This document shows, one piece after another, positions 12,601 through 24,822 of a stretch of 64,000 bases of DNA (within the stretch, counting starts at the first letter, position 1; the number at the start of each line of letters is the position of its first letter). The DNA lies in contig JAIUCV010000009.1 of the NCBI GenBank assembly GCA_026724425.1, forward strand, positions 15,139,294 to 15,203,293, read 5' to 3'. The notes below the pieces were generated by a model. It worked only from the letters and a program-made list of their open reading frames with translations, did no database searches and was not told the DNA's origin. The position numbers were made by a program, and so were the translations under genes. Origin of the DNA: Erythrophleum ivorense. Taxonomy: Eukaryota > Streptophyta > Magnoliopsida > Fabales > Fabaceae.

Positions 12601-15600
12601 AAGACCCTTTTACTAGCAAAAGTGCTACGCAGAAGAATATTGAACAGGAGAGTTGCATTCTTCTGAGCTTCTTGACTCAAGAGATCTTCACCAGGAACAA
12701 CCTTCAGTCTCTCTTGGAGCTTATCAATCGCTTCAACAATTTCCATGGGATGCATATCTGAAGGCCTTCGGAAATCAACCTTAAATGTCTTCTGAGCATT
12801 CCAGATAAGTCTCTTCAGATTAACAGGTAAAGGCAAAGAACTATCACCAGTAGTTGCTATTTCAGTTGCAAGTTGGAATCTGTCAGCGTCAAGCTTTTGA
12901 ACTTCAGCCTCAAACACATTACGGAACTCTCTGATAGTTTTCAAGTCTTCTACAGGTTCTTCAAGCATATAATTAGGTTTCCAGTTTTCATCATCAAACT
13001 CATACCTGAAAACCCTATCAAATTCTGATTTTTTCATCTTTAAGGAATCCAACTTCTGTGTTTCTATCCAAACAGCATCCATACCATCTTCTCCATATAG
13101 AAATTGAATAACATCTCCCAATGAGTTCCTAACTGTCCCATCATATTTAACCATAATATCCTCCATAGCCTTTACCAGTCGCCTCTGGATGTACCCAGTT
13201 TCAGAGGTCTTGACTGCAGTATCAATAAGACCTTCCCTCCCACCCATGGCATGAAAAAAGAACTCTTGAGGGGTCAGTCCACGGAGATACGAGTTCTCCA
13301 CAAAGCCACGACTTTCAGGCCCATAATCATCCTTAGTAAAGTGGGGCAATGTTCGATCTATAAAGCCATACGGAATTCGTTTACCCTCAACATTCTGCTG
13401 CCCCACACAAGCAGTCATCTGAGATATGTTAATGAAACTTCCTTTTGAACCAGCTGTAACCATTGCTTTCAGATTATTACTCTCAGACAAACTTTTCTGT
13501 GCACTGTTTCCAGCATCATCTCGAGCTTTATTCAGTGTCTAAAAGTATTCCACAAAAAAAAGGGGGGGGGGGGGAACATTAGGATCAACTGAAGAAGCAA
13601 GCAAAATGAATAAAGCAATGCAAGAAGGCAATCCAATGTGAGCACCTGGTTCACTCTATTTTCAAAGGACTCCATCATTGTTCGTCCAGGTTCAGCCTCC
13701 AACTTCTTCTCCTGGGCTTCCCTAATAAGTCTTTTCACCTCCTCTTTAGCATTTGCAATAGTCTGATTGATAGTCTCCATAGTTGCCGCATCGGCAATGG
13801 TGTCACCAATTCCAATGGTAAAACCATTCTGCAAAAGCCAGTAGTTGACAAGCCACTGAGTATGACCAAGGAATTTACGAGCTGCATCGGGGCCAACCTC
13901 CTCCCTATATTCAAAGCAGGCATTTCAGTGGACAGAAGGAAGAATACAGGAAGATTTTACTGAAATAGCTGCTGAGAGCCACACAAACTTCAACACTATT
14001 TTTAAAAGAATATTCCATGATACAATCAGCTATCCCATAGTAAGATAGATCTTTATCAACATCCCCAATTCATCAAAGGAATTAGACTTGGGAAGTTCAC
14101 CCTAAAAAACAAAAACAAAAACAAAAAGTTTTCTGTTTTTGAGAAGATGTTGTAGAGATAATTTTAACAGAATATTCAACAATTATTTAAGGGTGTAAAA
14201 TGCTAAAATAATAATTATATACAGGAACTACATACCAAATGACATGTACAAGACTTCCAGTAGATGTTCCAAGCGTCTTTTTACAAAGAGTTCCAGTAAG
14301 TAATTCCCCTTTCTCTATTCTGACAACAGTATCACCTGGAGTTACAAATCCAGTTTCACCCTCTTGGTGCCAGCTAGAATATCTAATGAGATTTATTTGT
14401 TTTGGTATGATGAGATTAAAAACTTGCTTTCCAGTCCACAATGGCTCTGGCTTCAATATTGCAGGAGCTGGGACCTTCCCATCAAAATCTTCCCACCACA
14501 TCAAAATGTTCATAAAAACATCCTACAACGAGTAGCTTTTATCATACTTCTAAATGGATCATACAACAACAATGAAGAAAACTGCAAGAATAAAGGAGTT
14601 CACTGAATCTAACCTTCGTGATGAAGGTATCTCTCTTAGTGATTTTTCTGCATCCTAGAAGTGTATCTTGGACAATTCCCATGACTGGCCTATTTGACTG
14701 AGGTGACACAATGCACTTAGGCACCATCATCAACTCCAACACCTCAGCTCTGGTTTCAAATGACTGAGGAACATGCATATTCATTTCATCCCCATCAAAA
14801 TCAGCATTATATGGTGAAGTAACAGACAAGTTCAACCGGAAAGTAGAATAAGGCATGATTTTGATTCTGTGCCCCATGATAGACATTTTATGAAGACTGG
14901 GCTGACGGTTGAAGAGGACAAAGTCTCCATCATTCAAATGACGCTCCACCTGAAACCATGATATTAAAAGTTGTAAGACAATGAGAACAAACTTTAATGT
15001 AGAAACCAGTCATAGTTTAAACACAATGCCTTGTATCCAAGCTCCAAATGGTGATCACTACTTTTCTTTAAATATCGAAGATCAAGCCTTTGACCATCAT
15101 CTCGAATGATGTACTTAGCACCAGTTTTTCCAGGTGGAGGATGCGGTCCATATTCAACTAGTTCCTTCAACCTGTTATTTTTTTTAGTCCCAAATATTTT
15201 TAGTTAAGAATTATAAAAAGTGCATATGAAATAAACAACAAAAAGCATATAAATTAACCTTTCGATGTTATAAGGAGTCACTGTCTCAGGGTATGTAAGA
15301 TTCAAAGCAATACTCCATGGTACTCCCAACTGATCAATGTTAATGGTTGGATCTGGTGTGATTACTGTTCGTGCTGAAAAGTCTACTCTCTTCCCCATCA
15401 AGTTACCTCTAATCCGGCCCTCTTTTGCCTTAAGCCTGCTACATATTGATTTGATAGGCCTCCCTGATCTTTGAGTAGCCTATTAAAAAAAATGACAAAA
15501 TTTAAAAAAAAAAAAAAAGGTGTCACCCCTGTGCATTATCAAAAACAATAAAGGAACAGGTAAGCACAAAATATACCACTAATCAGTACTAAATGCCTAG

Positions 15601-17591
15601 GTATAAGCAATCATACCCTTGGCAGCCCAGGCAACTCATTATCAAAATATGTAGCTATGTGAAACTGCAGCAACTGAGCAAACTCAGAAATAATATGTGC
15701 AGGTGATCCATTTCTCTCCTGTCTCTTCAAATTCTCATTGTGCCTGATGATCATCGCCAGCTGATGAGTTAAATCATCCTACACAAGTCAGAGAAGCAAT
15801 CAGTATCAACACATCACAAAATAAGATTACAATTTGCTTGCAAATATAACCAGTAATCACTATCAGTAGGCAGTAGGAAAAGAAAACCAACAAGAACTGA
15901 TAACACACAAACAGTGTTAAATACTTGCCTCACTCCTAGAGGATGTGTCCATCATTACAGAAGGCCTCACAGGCGGTGGAGGAATTGGAAGAACTTGTAA
16001 AATCATCCAGTCAGGACGGGCATACTTAGGATCCAAACCCAACAATTGGCAGTCCTCATCACTAATCCTTTTCAAAACACTAAGAACCTTCAACAGATTC
16101 AACAATTCATCATCAACGCAAATTCTGTAACAATGGACATATTAGTTCTATATAAGTTCAAATCGCTACCCTTTCTGCAGTGAGAGTCTGTTTCCTTTCA
16201 ACAGGTTCAGGAAGCTGTTCCTGGTCATCACTTTTCTTCCTTTGAGCTTTGTACTCCGCAACCATTTTCATACCCTCAATAGTGAGCTTTGGTTGCTGGG
16301 CACCACAGCCACCACGACTTTTTTTAACCGGCTTTTCAGAGTCTTGAGCATGAACGTCAATCTCATCACCACCTTCACATTTGGTTTTGTTTTTACAGGC
16401 ATCCAAAATCTTTTTCAGCCTATTTTTGGGATTCCTAATCCTCAACGCTTGCTTAAACTTATGATCTTCCTATATAATAAACAACCAAATTAAAAATTGC
16501 AACAAATTAACCGTTTTCCACACTTAAAATAGAGAAGATCAAGTAAGAAATCACAAAACAAAAGCCTGTCACAAATGGAGGTAACAAAGTCCTACTGGAG
16601 AAAGCAACAACAGTTACATTTTTATAAATTTAAAAAAAAAAATGACGCAGAATCTACTGATCCAGCAGAAAGACAAAAACTTAAATTTCCATGATCAAAC
16701 ATGAGGAAAATCACACATGAAGGTGGCTTCAAGTGTCTGCATGTATGTGTTTAGTTTTTACAGAAGCATGGATCCAAGAGTTGAAGCGAAAATCTCACAT
16801 GAAAGTGACTTCCAAGTGTGTGCTTGTCTGCGAGCTTCATATATAAATGAAGTGTTCGGCCATCAAAATATCGATTTACTTGATGCATGCTACTGAGAGC
16901 TTACAAACGTGGAAACAAACTCATCTATGTTCACTCATATAAAAGTGTAATTTGCTGACATTTTGTGCAGTAAACACTTGAGTGCATATCCAGAATCACT
17001 GTCATATGGAATTCAAATTCCCATCCAAATATATACAGTTGCTGTGCAAAAACCACTTGATCCTTTTAAAAGACAATCAAGTACCTCATCGGCTAGAATT
17101 TTAGAGCAGTTGAAGCAAACGCAACGCATAATAGTGAGCACAGTTTTTATGAACCCAATATGAAACATAGGCTTTGCAAGCTCCAGGTGCCCAAAGTGGC
17201 CCGGGCACTCGGCCATGTTTGCCGTACAAGTTTCGCACTTCATCTTCCTATCAATAGTACCAAGCCGAGGGTCACTCAATCCTCCAACCTTTGGCTTGCC
17301 CCTCTCCGTTGTCTCTCCATGTTCAATCTGCACCACAGACATTTGCCTCTGCACAAACCAAACCAAGCAACAATAAGTTCAGAAACTACATTTACAAGCA
17401 CACAAATCAATCAAAATCTGAAGCCTAGTGAAAGATTCTAATTCTCATTTTCCATCGGTTTCCCGGCTGCCAAACAAACTGAAAGTAGAAACGGCAGCGA
17501 GAATTACGATCTCGTCGGGACTGAGTATGCCGAACTGAACCAAACGGACTTTGGCGACCTCAGCCGGAGAGTAGGGGAACCGTATATCCAT
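9608..17591 (-). CDS. NRPB1: RNA polymerase II largest subunit RPB1 with heptad CTD
   Basis: Catalytic subunit of nuclear Pol II. Fourteen coding exons on the minus strand: 17508-17591, 17085-17348, 16170-16469, 15929-16087, 15617-15778, 15259-15479, 15030-15171, 14614-14949, 14236-14522, 13646-13904, 10456-13538, 10091-10162, 9820-9873, 9608-9710. They give about 1841 residues, the usual plant length, and all phases close. Visible marks: start MDIRFPYSPAEVAKVR; zinc-binding clamp (CETCTANMAECPGHFGHLE); Mg-binding NADFDGDEMN near residue 495; bridge helix/trigger-loop region around GEPATQMTLNTFHYAG. The CTD from about residue 1538 has some 30 YSPTSPS-type repeats in exon 11 and about 8 degenerate ones in exons 12-14. 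The N-terminal half of the CTD is G/T-rich at position 7, the middle is near consensus, and the tail is degenerate with a charged end. Introns 4 and 7 have GC donors. The ATG at 17591 gives the conserved N-terminus. Certain as to family; gene symbol by orthology. Confidence 0.98.
10456..11140 (-). repeat. CTD heptad-coding tandem repeat (21-bp units)
   Basis: About thirty tandem 21-bp units encode Y-S-P-T-S-P-x within RPB1 exon 11. Position 7 varies (G, T, A, S, K), and clusters of near-identical codons suggest local duplication or conversion of units. The last units (YNPQSA, KYSPSLA, RLSPSS) are degenerate. The repeat also makes long open frames on the other strands, which are not genes. Confidence 0.95.
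13551..13574. repeat. Homopurine run in RPB1 intron 10
   Basis: About nine A followed by about thirteen G on the plus strand (poly-C then poly-T in the transcript), a few bases from the intron acceptor. In the transcript it forms the polypyrimidine stretch upstream of the AG. Prone to sequencing length error. Confidence 0.8.
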
Positions 17592-17810
17592 GGCGGTGTT
17601 GATCGAGAAGGAAATCTAAAGTCTAGGGTTTGGGAGGGAATGCTCGAAATTAAGCTCAAAACCACGTTTAGCTGTCACTCTTCTCTTGGGTTTTTCGATT
17701 GTTTGTCGTTGTCGTACTTTTTCGTTTCCCTCACTTTCTCAGTCTCATGCTACTTCGAGGGAGATCCGCTGCGAAAATCCTCCCTCAGAGGAATTCTCCT
17801 CAGAAATGAA
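17592..17810 (-). other. RPB1 5' UTR with a 5-codon uORF
   Basis: From the TATA box at 17837-17844 the transcript should begin near 17810, giving a leader of roughly 220 nt. It contains one upstream ATG at 17748 opening a five-codon frame (M-R-L-R-K, stop at 17731-17733), well separated from the main ATG at 17591. Start site is inferred from the usual 25-35 nt TATA distance. Confidence 0.55.
17624..17631 (-). promoter_or_regulatory. Telo-box (AAACCCTA) in RPB1 leader
   Basis: AAACCCTA on the minus strand, 33 bases before the start codon. Telo-boxes are common near the transcription start of plant genes for translation and transcription machinery. The match is exact; its function here is inferred. 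Confidence 0.5.
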
Positions 17811-17836
17811 AGAGAAAAATAACAGCCCTAAGGCCT

Positions 17837-17844
17837 TATTTATA
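17837..17844 (-). promoter_or_regulatory. TATA box of RPB1 (TATAAATA)
   Basis: Perfect TATAAATA on the minus strand about 250 bases upstream of the RPB1 ATG, in a locally GC-richer context that falls off sharply beyond 17950. Fits a core promoter reading leftwards into RPB1. Confidence 0.6.
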
Positions 17845-17959
17845 GACGGAGAGCCATGGGTCTCCGCGCAGCCGACCTTAACGAGGGTTATCGTACGCCG
17901 TTTGCGCACTTTACCAACACCATAGGTGGTCAATTACCAAAAGGCACCTTTGGATTGCA

Positions 17960-19226
17960 AGTATTTTTTCTCAAATTTTGATATATTATTTTATATTCTT
18001 AAATCAGCTAAATATCACAACATTATATATATAATTTTTTATATTTAATTTTATAAATTAATAATTTTAAAAAAACATATAAAATATATTGTTATAAAAA
18101 TAAATAAATAATTTTTATATATTTTTAGGTTATATAAAATGTAATTGAACTAAAGTTAAAATATTTAATTTCACCTTTCTCCATTCTCATTGTATTTAGT
18201 GTGATTTTCAAAACAACGTTGTGGACAAAAACTTTTTATGAACTTTTTTCAAAATCTAAAATCTACAATAATTAAAAACATAAAAGTGTAGGGAAGAGAG
18301 AAAATTACACTACAAGAATTATCCTACTTCAATTACTAAGTTCTACATCTAGTTCCCAAACATAAAACAATATATTTTTATAATTGCCTAGAAAATCACC
18401 AAATTACAAGTAGACAATCATTTCTAAAGGATTGGCCATTTGGCTTTTACCTCTTAATCAACAATGAAGTCTTTAAGGATCACACCCCTGTATTTTACAA
18501 TTTGAAACCAATATAACCTCACTCTTTGAGGTCATTTACTTGAGTTTTTATCACTTAATCACAAGGTAACCCAACAACAAGATCAATTCCTAAAACTTTT
18601 ACTATCTTACATAGTCCACTAAAATTTATATAGGTTCATAGCTACCTAAAGCCATTAGGATTTTTACAGGTTCCTAATCACTTAGATGAAGTATAAGAAA
18701 AGTATGTAGGTTAAGTTCAAGCACATAGAGCACACAATATAGCTCACATAGAGCATATAAATAGCTATGCTGGAATCTCTCATATTAAAAGCATATATTT
18801 ATTTATGACAAGCATAACTAACAAGCAAATAAATAGATGAAAAGAATAACTTTATTAATGCATCGTGTTTTCACCACTATCTCTTCCCCACTTTCTTTTC
18901 GAAAGTCTTTTGTTTAAATAATTATTTTTTTATAAAGAGCCATTATTCATGAGAAGGCATTCTTTCTTTGTCTTTAAATTCTTTCAACAGCTAGTAAAAT
19001 CTTCATTAGATGTTTAGATCTTTGCAACTACTTCCTTAATGTTTATTTGAAGTTTCTCTCCTTATAAATGTTGAAGCTTCTCTTCTTTAATTGCTTCTTT
19101 CTTTAGGTTTTTTCTATCTACTTGAAAGTGGAGCAAGGCATGGCATAGAGAGAACATCTTCTTTTGTTTTTGGCCATTTGAATTTCCCTTTTTCTTATGC
19201 AGTAAATGGCATTAGATGAGATAGAA
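17960..19226. other. AT-rich spacer between RPB1 promoter and solo LTR
   Basis: No ORF, RNA gene or clear repeat could be supported. Distal RPB1 regulatory sequence may lie at its left end. Confidence 0.5.
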
Positions 19227-19231
19227 CAAAT

Positions 19232-20750
19232 TGTTGGAGATTGTGCCCTAGGTCAATCATTATATTGCGAACATTGTTTTTATTACGAAATAAGAGTTTT
19301 CTTTTATTACATTATTATATTATTTGCATGTTTATATATAATAATATCCATGGATAAATCATTTTTTGAATTATCCAAAATGTCCCTAATCAATCATCCT
19401 CGTGGGAACAACGATGAATTAAGATTAGTATGATTTTGATTGATTAAGTGTTAATCATGTATAATGATATGAATCAAAATCATAGGCGTGTGTTAGAGAA
19501 CAGGACGTTGGATAGACCCATCATGAGACAAGTTACATATATTAGGTCATAAGTTTATCTCATATATAATCGTGTCATTGATCCCTTGGATCTGAGATCA
19601 TCATAGATTCCTACATGAAGAACACTGTACTTTGGCATAGTCTAATGTCACATTTGACCGGGTGATTATAAAGACTATGATCAGGAATAATAGAATCCAT
19701 GCAGAGGAAGATGAGTGGTTAAGATGAAATTTATCCCTCTAATTAATAGAGAGATATCTCTGGGCCCTTTGATGAGTGTGACTAAAAAATGCATGGCTAT
19801 GCTCAGATGGAAAGGGTTCCATCTTATATCAGTCTGCTCGAAGATCGAGAAAGTTATAATCGAGCAAATTGAGGATGACATTTCTATGCCTCATACTCGA
19901 TCTAAATATCGTGTGACAAAAGGGATATGATAGGGTTATAATATAGGTTATATCGGATCACCGATTCCGTATGATTTGGGTAGTCACAATGTCTTGCTAG
20001 AGACCGCTTGTGATTTATGGGTCAAACAGTGTAGTTGGCCCACTGTCAATATCATATGGGCCTGCAGGGTCGCACACAAGAACGGACCAACTTGGGCTAA
20101 AATGTCCACATTCATTGAATCAGAAATGTGTCTAGATTCAATGAATATCTAAGATGGAGGAATTATTTATATATATATATATATATATAAATAATTAAAT
20201 TCAAAATATATTATATATATTATATTTGATATTATATATATATGAATTAATTTAAATTTGATTCTATTAGATAGATTTAAATTTAAACTAATCAGATAAT
20301 TTAAATTAAGCTCTAAATATTGTTAATTTAAATTTAAATTATAAGATAGATTTAAATTTAAACTAATAGATATATTTAATTAATTTTGATTAATTAAATA
20401 TATCTGAAACTCTAGTTTATAAATAGGGGTTTTCATATCAGAAATGATTAGCTAGAGCTGCCTCTAAAATTCTTAGAGAAAGGGACGTCGTACGGACTGT
20501 ACGGAAATTGTACGGATATGCTACTAGCACACCGTTTGAGTTGTTGAACCCCATTCGTGTGGATACCAGTAGAGGGAGCTGATCTACAGTCAGTACCTGT
20601 AATCCAAACAAAAGTAAATAACAAACTTAATCGACAGAAAAAGATAATTCTCTTAACCTATTCAGTTTAAGCGATTTTGACGGATCTTTGGTGAGAATTG
20701 AGATCAAAATTTTAAACATTTCCGCTATGTGCCTCCCATAATTACCAACA
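19232..20750. mobile_element. Solo LTR, 1519 bp, TSD CAAAT
   Basis: Begins TGTTGG and ends CCAACA, a perfect 6-bp terminal inverted repeat of TG...CA type. It is flanked directly by CAAAT at 19227-19231 and 20751-20755. No second LTR, primer-binding site or gag-pol sequence is present, so the internal part was probably lost by LTR-LTR recombination. Its 3' part (20460-20720) is GC-richer, with a repeated GTACGGA word near 20490-20515. Superfamily unproven; the termini are typical of plant copia-type LTRs. Orientation not established. Confidence 0.85.
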
Positions 20751-20755
20751 CAAAT

Positions 20756-23700
20756 GACAATCACTTTTCTACATTTTTCCATTTTGTTGTATATATATAT
20801 ATATATTGCATGACAACTTTTAACATTCTTATTAATACTTCTACCTTACTTCTTAGGCGTGTTGATTTTGGTCCAAATGATTTTCTACATATAAGGCAAA
20901 TAAGACCGAGTCAATTTCTTATTTGCAAATTTTTATAGGTCAAGTGATCACAATAGAACATTCCAACTCATTTACACCTCCATAGAAAATATTTGCCGAA
21001 TTTGAACATAATTTTTCTTAAAATACTTTTGGCCTAAATCAATAAAGCTTTAAGAAAATTCTTTGATCCAAGAGTGATTTTCTCAAAACAAATGATTTTG
21101 GCCCACATGAGATTAAAATACTTCTTGCATATTCTTCATAAATTAAATCAAAGCATGCTCTTTGGTCCAAATTTAAGAAAGATATTTTTGACTGGATAAA
21201 TTTTTTTCTTCAAATTAACTCAAGTCAATTTCTTCAAAAACTCGCCTAATTTGATTTTTTGTCAAAAATGCTTTTGGCACAATGATGATTTTTCTTTAAA
21301 AGTTAGCCTAAAACTTATTTTCTCAAAATGCTAACAAGACTATTTGTGCCCAATTTGATTTTTTAAAAATATCTTTCTCCCAATATTATTTCACTTATTT
21401 AAAATTATTTAAAGAGGAATTTTTCATCAACAAAATTATTTAGCACTAGCTTAATAAGTCATTTCAAGTATAGAATGCTAATTTGCTAGTTCAATTACAT
21501 TCTTTTAGGGTTTAGGATTAGTCTTAGTAAACTTTAAAATTTTTATTGTTTAATATTGTACTACATTTATTTTTAATATCTAGTGATTTATTATGAGATG
21601 TGAGAGAACATGCTTTGATGAAAATTAAAATAATTTTAATAAACACATTTAGCTTTTTCATAATGCAATAAATTTTGTGTCTAATATTTTTTTTTTCAAT
21701 TCTAACAAAATTATATATTTTTATTAAAAGAATTACACTTGGGCTTAATAGGGACAGGGCAAAAAAGAAAAAGTGTTATTTAAAAACAAAATGTTATTTT
21801 ACTAACTTCTATTTAATTTTTAGATAGAATAAATTAGCTTTAAAGGCTTGACCTATCTTGATATGTAACAACTCTATGCGCACCTTTAATCTTTTTGTCA
21901 TAAAAAAGTGTGTTATTTCAAACAAATGAATTTTCTTTTTTTTCTGGTAGCAATTTGGGATAAATCCCTAGAGTAGATTAATATGTAATGTAGAAAAGCC
22001 CTTATATACAATTTAAAAAATGTGTTAAAATGTGTAAAAGAATGATGTTAACGAGTTATACATTGAAGAGATAAAAAAATTTTAGCCAGTTCTATAAATA
22101 AAATTCTCTATATCAATGTGATACTTGAGAAAAATCAAAGTGTATTTCTATATGATTAAAAATACTTTTTTTTTAAGAAAAAGATTTATTGATGGCAAAG
22201 TTTGGGTCATTTGATATGTAAAAAATTAAGTATAAAAATAAAAAATAATTTTGTAGATAAAAAATACTTATAATACTTTTACTTTTAATGATTAAATGTA
22301 ATTAATAGTAATATTGAATAATGATTGAATAATAATTATAATAGCAAAATTAATATTTTATCAAAATTTTCCTCTCTCCTTCATTTTCCCTCCTCCCACC
22401 AAATGCCCATTTTCTTTTTGGTTTTACACTTTGTTGTTTTCTAACTAATTCTTTTGTGTTTTGGATTAATTTTTAGAGTATTGTCTTTGTTTTGGTTTGA
22501 ATTCGACTAAAGACCATGATAAAAATCTTAGAGAAGGAAAAAGTAAAATGGTCTTACTAAGATGTCAAGATAACATGAGATGAGGATTTGGGTGATGATA
22601 TGTAAGTAAGCTCATGGGAAGCTTGGCCTGACTATGCGGGGACAATAGAGTTAGATAGGTGATCTTGGAGTTTATAACTTCATATGGTTTACAATGTCTT
22701 TTTGGGTGCTTGCCCCGATATTTTTAGGAAGTCTTTTATATATAAGCCTCTTTAAAAGTGTATTAATAATAGTGATTAGGTTAAGTAATTTTGTGAAACC
22801 GCAGAAATTGTGTAATTAGGAAGGCTTGTTGTATTTGTTTATCTAGAGTCATTTTATTCAAAAGAATTTGTTATGATAATTTATTATATGTGGTTTAATG
22901 AATTGTGCCTATGGAATTCTTTAGACCTTAATGGGATAAATTGGGCCATTCTAGGCTTATAAAATTTTATGCTTATAAAAATCTTATAATATTCTTAATT
23001 CTACAATAATTAAGTAAAAACAAGCATTATTTTAAAAGATAGTTTAATATTTATATATTTTAAAGCATTTTTATATATTTTGTTATTTTATTTTATTTAA
23101 TGTATCCGTATAATATACAAAAACAATAACCACTAGCTATGATACATAATGCAATTTTTTTCCTCCAAAAACAACTTTCAATTTTATGAAAAATAATTTC
23201 CTTTATATGAAATACCTTCTTTTTTTGTGAAAAAAATTATATTCTATAAATTATAAAAATTTAACAAATCAATATAGTATCCTAAACAAGAACCACCAAC
23301 CATGCCATCTCAGCAAATTTTCCTTCAAAAAAAAAATTCTTTGTTAACGAAAAATGTTTCTCATTATAAAATTTTATTTTTTTAATAAATTTAATTTTAT
23401 AAATTATTAAAATTCCAAATATATATATATATATAGACATACACACTCTAAAAAAACAATTATACAAATTCTTATAATTTGTACACATGATTTTTAATTA
23501 TCTTAATTTAAACACTGTTCTATACTTGACATCGATTCCAAGTTTTTACGTGGAAGAAAAAATTCATAACAAATGTTGAATTAAATATTAAATTTTAAAT
23601 CTTTAACTTTAAAAGATATTTTGTATAAAAAATGTTGTCATTCGAATAATTTTTTTTTCAACTTTAATAAATCTGTTTGTTCTCGCTTATATATTAAGCA

Positions 23701-24787
23701 AATAAAACTAACATTCATTATCTTCATAATGGAAGACTCCCTCAACATTTATAACCTGTTTATTATCTATGACAAAGATTCATCCTTTCGTCATTATTCT
23801 TCTCTCATTAACACCCGCCGATTCGGCTTGTTTGGCAAGCCTAATGAAAAGAAAAAATAATGGTAAAATGTTTTTTTTAATAGTTATTACATTTTTATAA
23901 TTATTATTTAATAATGATTCAATAATATTTATTTTTTTGAAAAATAGAAGCACAATAATTATTTTTTTATTCTCAAAATTATCTTTTTATATTTTATCTT
24001 AATAATTTTATATACCAAACATGGAATCAAAACTAAGGTTGGGCATTGCTTTAGAGAAGCTAACATGGAACTTTTTTGTCAAAAGAAAGGTCATGTGCAA
24101 AGAGGAAGGATGTTATCATTTACTCCGCCATGGTTTGTTAGACCGAGTACTGTGCGTAAGTAAGCTGCCGCATATTGCTCGATAGTAGGACTAGGAACTA
24201 TTTTGCATTGCTTTTCCTTTGATGAAATTCTTTGTACCCAAAAATTTTATTTAAATATAATGAGATATACTGTTTGAGCTTTAAATAAATTAAATACATA
24301 ACTTTTTAAAAAGGTATATAAATATTGAAAACTTTCTAATTTTTTATAATTAAGTTATATTAAAATAATTTAAAATGCTAAATATTTCATGTTACATTGA
24401 GTTTTCCGTTTCGGCTGAGAAAAAGTACATGTGGAAGCGGTAATAGGAGTTATCAGTTACCCCTCGCATTCAATCTGCGACTAGAGTTTGTCGCTCTGCG
24501 TTGAAACTCAACCAAGATTCTGTGTGCTACAAGGTAATGTAAATACATTTTTTTTATTGATTATTCAATATATAATTATATTCTTATATTTTTTTATTTA
24601 TTACATCACTATTTTAATTATTAAATTATTTTTTAAAAAATAAAAATAATTTTTTTATTTACTACTGTTTACTTTTTTTTTTTAATTTCCTCCTCCAGCC
24701 AAGCGGAGCCCAGGTATGTAGAGAATAAGAGGCGTGTCAGTGTCCCCATCTTAACGCACGCACCATTTTCGAGAAAATACTTGGGTG

Positions 24788-24822
<35 letters not shown>

